From: Pseudomonas sp. Root562
GTDB taxonomy: Bacteria; Pseudomonadota; Gammaproteobacteria; Pseudomonadales; Pseudomonadaceae
Direction: 5' to 3'
Assembly: GCF_001427125.1 (NCBI RefSeq)
Contig: NZ_LMGK01000014.1
Location: 729 to 44,084, forward strand
Length of the DNA: 43,356 bases
This document shows, in pieces, positions 42,323 to 43,356 of this stretch. The notes under the pieces are model-generated. The model saw nothing but the letters and a program-made list of their open reading frames with translations, was not told the DNA's origin and ran no database searches. Position 1 is the stretch's first letter; every line of letters begins with the position of its first letter. The translations under genes were made by a program, and so were the position numbers.

Positions 42323-42779
42323 AGTTATTACCCTCATCAGTGGTCCCAAATGGGTGTCCGGGACGCTCATCCCGAAATTGCCGTACTCATGCGCTGCATG
42401 GCGTTGTGAGCCACTTAGCCAGAATTACCGACAATTCCTTACAGAAGCTGCTTTCAAAGTTTTACGCCTGCAGAACGGGAGCTGATGAGGGTTGGCGTTG
42501 GGCTTTTCCCCGCTGGAAAAACCCCTCGCCAACACCGCTCTGAAGGAACGACTGTGCTCGTGACGCTTTGAAAACAGCTTCTAACGGACATTGGCGCCTA
42601 AAAAGGCAGGCTGATTCTACGGCAAAAAAAAATTAAAGGTAAGTCAGGGTTTATTGGACTTTGGTGGTGACGCCCGGCAAAGGTGCGTTGACCCTGACCC
42701 TTCAACTTTGAGGGGTGATGAATATCGGACAAAGGGCTAACATGCCGGCCTGTTTTGCTTTTTCGCGTTTTGCCTACCT
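42323..42779. promoter_or_regulatory. acnB leader and divergent promoter region
   Basis: A 457-base gap between acnB (leftward) and the DUF1289 gene (rightward), without a supportable gene. It contains a strong compound hairpin at 42491-42533. A weak leftward promoter candidate has -10 TAGAAT (42614-42619 on the minus strand) and TTACCT (42637-42642) 17 bases away, giving an acnB leader of roughly 285 bases. The -35 fits poorly. Confidence 0.45.
42491..42533 (-). other. Structured element in the acnB leader
   Basis: Nested pairing: GTTGGCG/CGCCAAC outside, GGG/CCC and TTTTCC/GGAAAA inside, with a small loop near 42510-42514. The element is about 170 bases upstream of the acnB start. It has no T-run on the acnB strand after it. 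It may be a regulatory RNA structure or a protein-binding palindrome. Confidence 0.5.
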
Positions 42780-43250
42780 ATGCCCAATCAGACTATCAAG
42801 ACGCCGTGCGTCGGCCTTTGCTCCACTGTCTACGGTGACCTGGTGTGCCGTGGCTGCAAGCGGTTCCACCATGAAGTGATTCACTGGAACGGTTACAACG
42901 AGGAAGAAAAGCGCGCGGTGTGGTTGCGTCTGGAGCAGCTTTTGTCCCAGGTAATGGCTGCCAAGGTGGAGATTTTCGACCCGGCGCTGCTACGAACCCA
43001 GCTGGAACAACGCAAGATCCGCTTTGTGCCCCATCAGTCGGAATACTGCTGGGCTTACCAGTTGATCGCGCGGGGCGCACGGGTCATCAACAACCTGGAA
43101 GCCTATGGCATGGTGTTGCTGCCGGAATTCCGCGACTGGAACCTGCCGGAATTGCGCGATGCAATCGACCGGGAGTTTTTCCTGCTGTCCGAGGCGCATT
43201 ATCAGCGCTATATCGCCCCGGGTTTCCTCAAGGACGCGTTTGGCGGTTGA
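42780..43250 (+). CDS. DUF1289-domain protein
   Basis: A 156-residue protein. The N-terminal DUF1289 motif is visible: CVGLCSTVYGDLVCRGCKRFHHEVIHW, with four Cys that probably bind a metal or an Fe-S cluster, followed by WNGYNEEEKRAVWLRLEQL. The C-terminal extension (about residues 60-156, FRDWNLPELRDAIDREFFLLSEAHYQRYIAPGFL) is longer than in the minimal DUF1289 proteins (about 60-80 residues). The function is unknown. No strong Shine-Dalgarno sequence precedes the ATG. Confidence 0.88.
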   Translation: MPNQTIKTPCVGLCSTVYGDLVCRGCKRFHHEVIHWNGYNEEEKRAVWLRLEQLLSQVMAAKVEIFDPALLRTQLEQRKIRFVPHQSEYCWAYQLIARGARVINNLEAYGMVLLPEFRDWNLPELRDAIDREFFLLSEAHYQRYIAPGFLKDAFGG

Positions 43251-43255
43251 GAAAG

Positions 43256-43277
43256 CTTCGCGGGCAAGCCTCGCTCC
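43256..43277 (-). repeat. Single REP unit
   Basis: An exact inverted copy of the 22 bases at 39495-39516, six bases after the DUF1289 gene stop. Beyond it, to 43356, I see no gene. Confidence 0.85.
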
Positions 43278-43356
43278 TTGTATGTTGACCCTGAGTCCAA
43301 AGAGAGAGGTTACGCTCAAGGACTCATACAACAGCAAGTGCGTTTCTGGGGGGAGG

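Noticed and set aside
40670..42409. A 579-codon open frame on the plus strand opposite acnB
   Set aside because: It is entirely antisense to a complete, highly conserved acnB gene; GC-rich codon bias of the real gene leaves the opposite frame open.

Overview
The window is a stretch of Pseudomonas chromosome, most likely from the P. fluorescens group. The evidence is a GC-rich coding style, Pseudomonas-type REP palindromes (GGGAGCG...GCTCGCG), an EtfA, AcnB, YccA and HAAAP-permease complement of pseudomonad type, and many LysR-controlled redox operons. All assignments come from reading the translations and the DNA; no database search was run.

Layout. (1) 2-532: the end of etfA. (2) 581-9269: a catabolic cluster. 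A divergent AcoR-like sigma-54 activator faces a short-chain dehydrogenase, a Baeyer-Villiger monooxygenase, a succinate-semialdehyde-type aldehyde dehydrogenase, an OprB-like porin and an acetoin/2,3-butanediol dehydrogenase. A good -24/-12 promoter and inverted repeats lie between the activator and the cluster. (3) 9409-14111: two luciferase-like flavin monooxygenases enclosing two tandem paralogous TIM-barrel isomerases, with a divergent LysR gene. (4) 14189-22010: two further LysR-linked operons. One is DoxX, carboxylesterase and LigB-type dioxygenase. The other is tautomerase, ABM monooxygenase, nitroreductase, MFS pump and alpha/beta hydrolase. Their composition recalls the quinone-detoxification (mhq) genes of Bacillus. 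(5) 22011-22858: a decayed stretch with the 3' remnant of a DHA2-type pump, ending at a tRNA-Ser(UGA) gene; it may mark the edge of a variable region. (6) 22982-28081: YccA, an Lrp regulator, an EamA transporter, a GapN-like aldehyde dehydrogenase that lacks the usual catalytic glutamate, and a Dyp-type peroxidase. (7) 28235-35651: a gene set that I consider the best candidate for an undescribed system. It has a UTRA-GntR regulator, an AprA-like flavoprotein, a minimal AprB-like two-cluster ferredoxin, a sulfonate/nitrate-type ABC importer whose binding protein carries a NosL-like C-terminal domain, a ten-repeat HEAT protein and a DUF971 protein. Four junctions are ATGA overlaps. (8) 35676-39481: a D-2-hydroxyacid dehydrogenase, a TetR regulator, a tautomerase and an amino-acid permease. 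(9) 39722-43250: acnB with a long structured leader, and a DUF1289 protein.

How the parts may work together (inference). The cluster in (2) would import a small ketone or alcohol, oxidise alcohol to ketone, insert oxygen to give an ester and oxidise the released aldehyde; the esterase would have to come from elsewhere, possibly the hydrolases in (4). The cluster in (7) would import a small, probably sulfur-containing anion and act on it with a cytoplasmic flavin/iron-sulfur enzyme related to adenylylsulfate reductase. REP elements and terminator hairpins separate the blocks.
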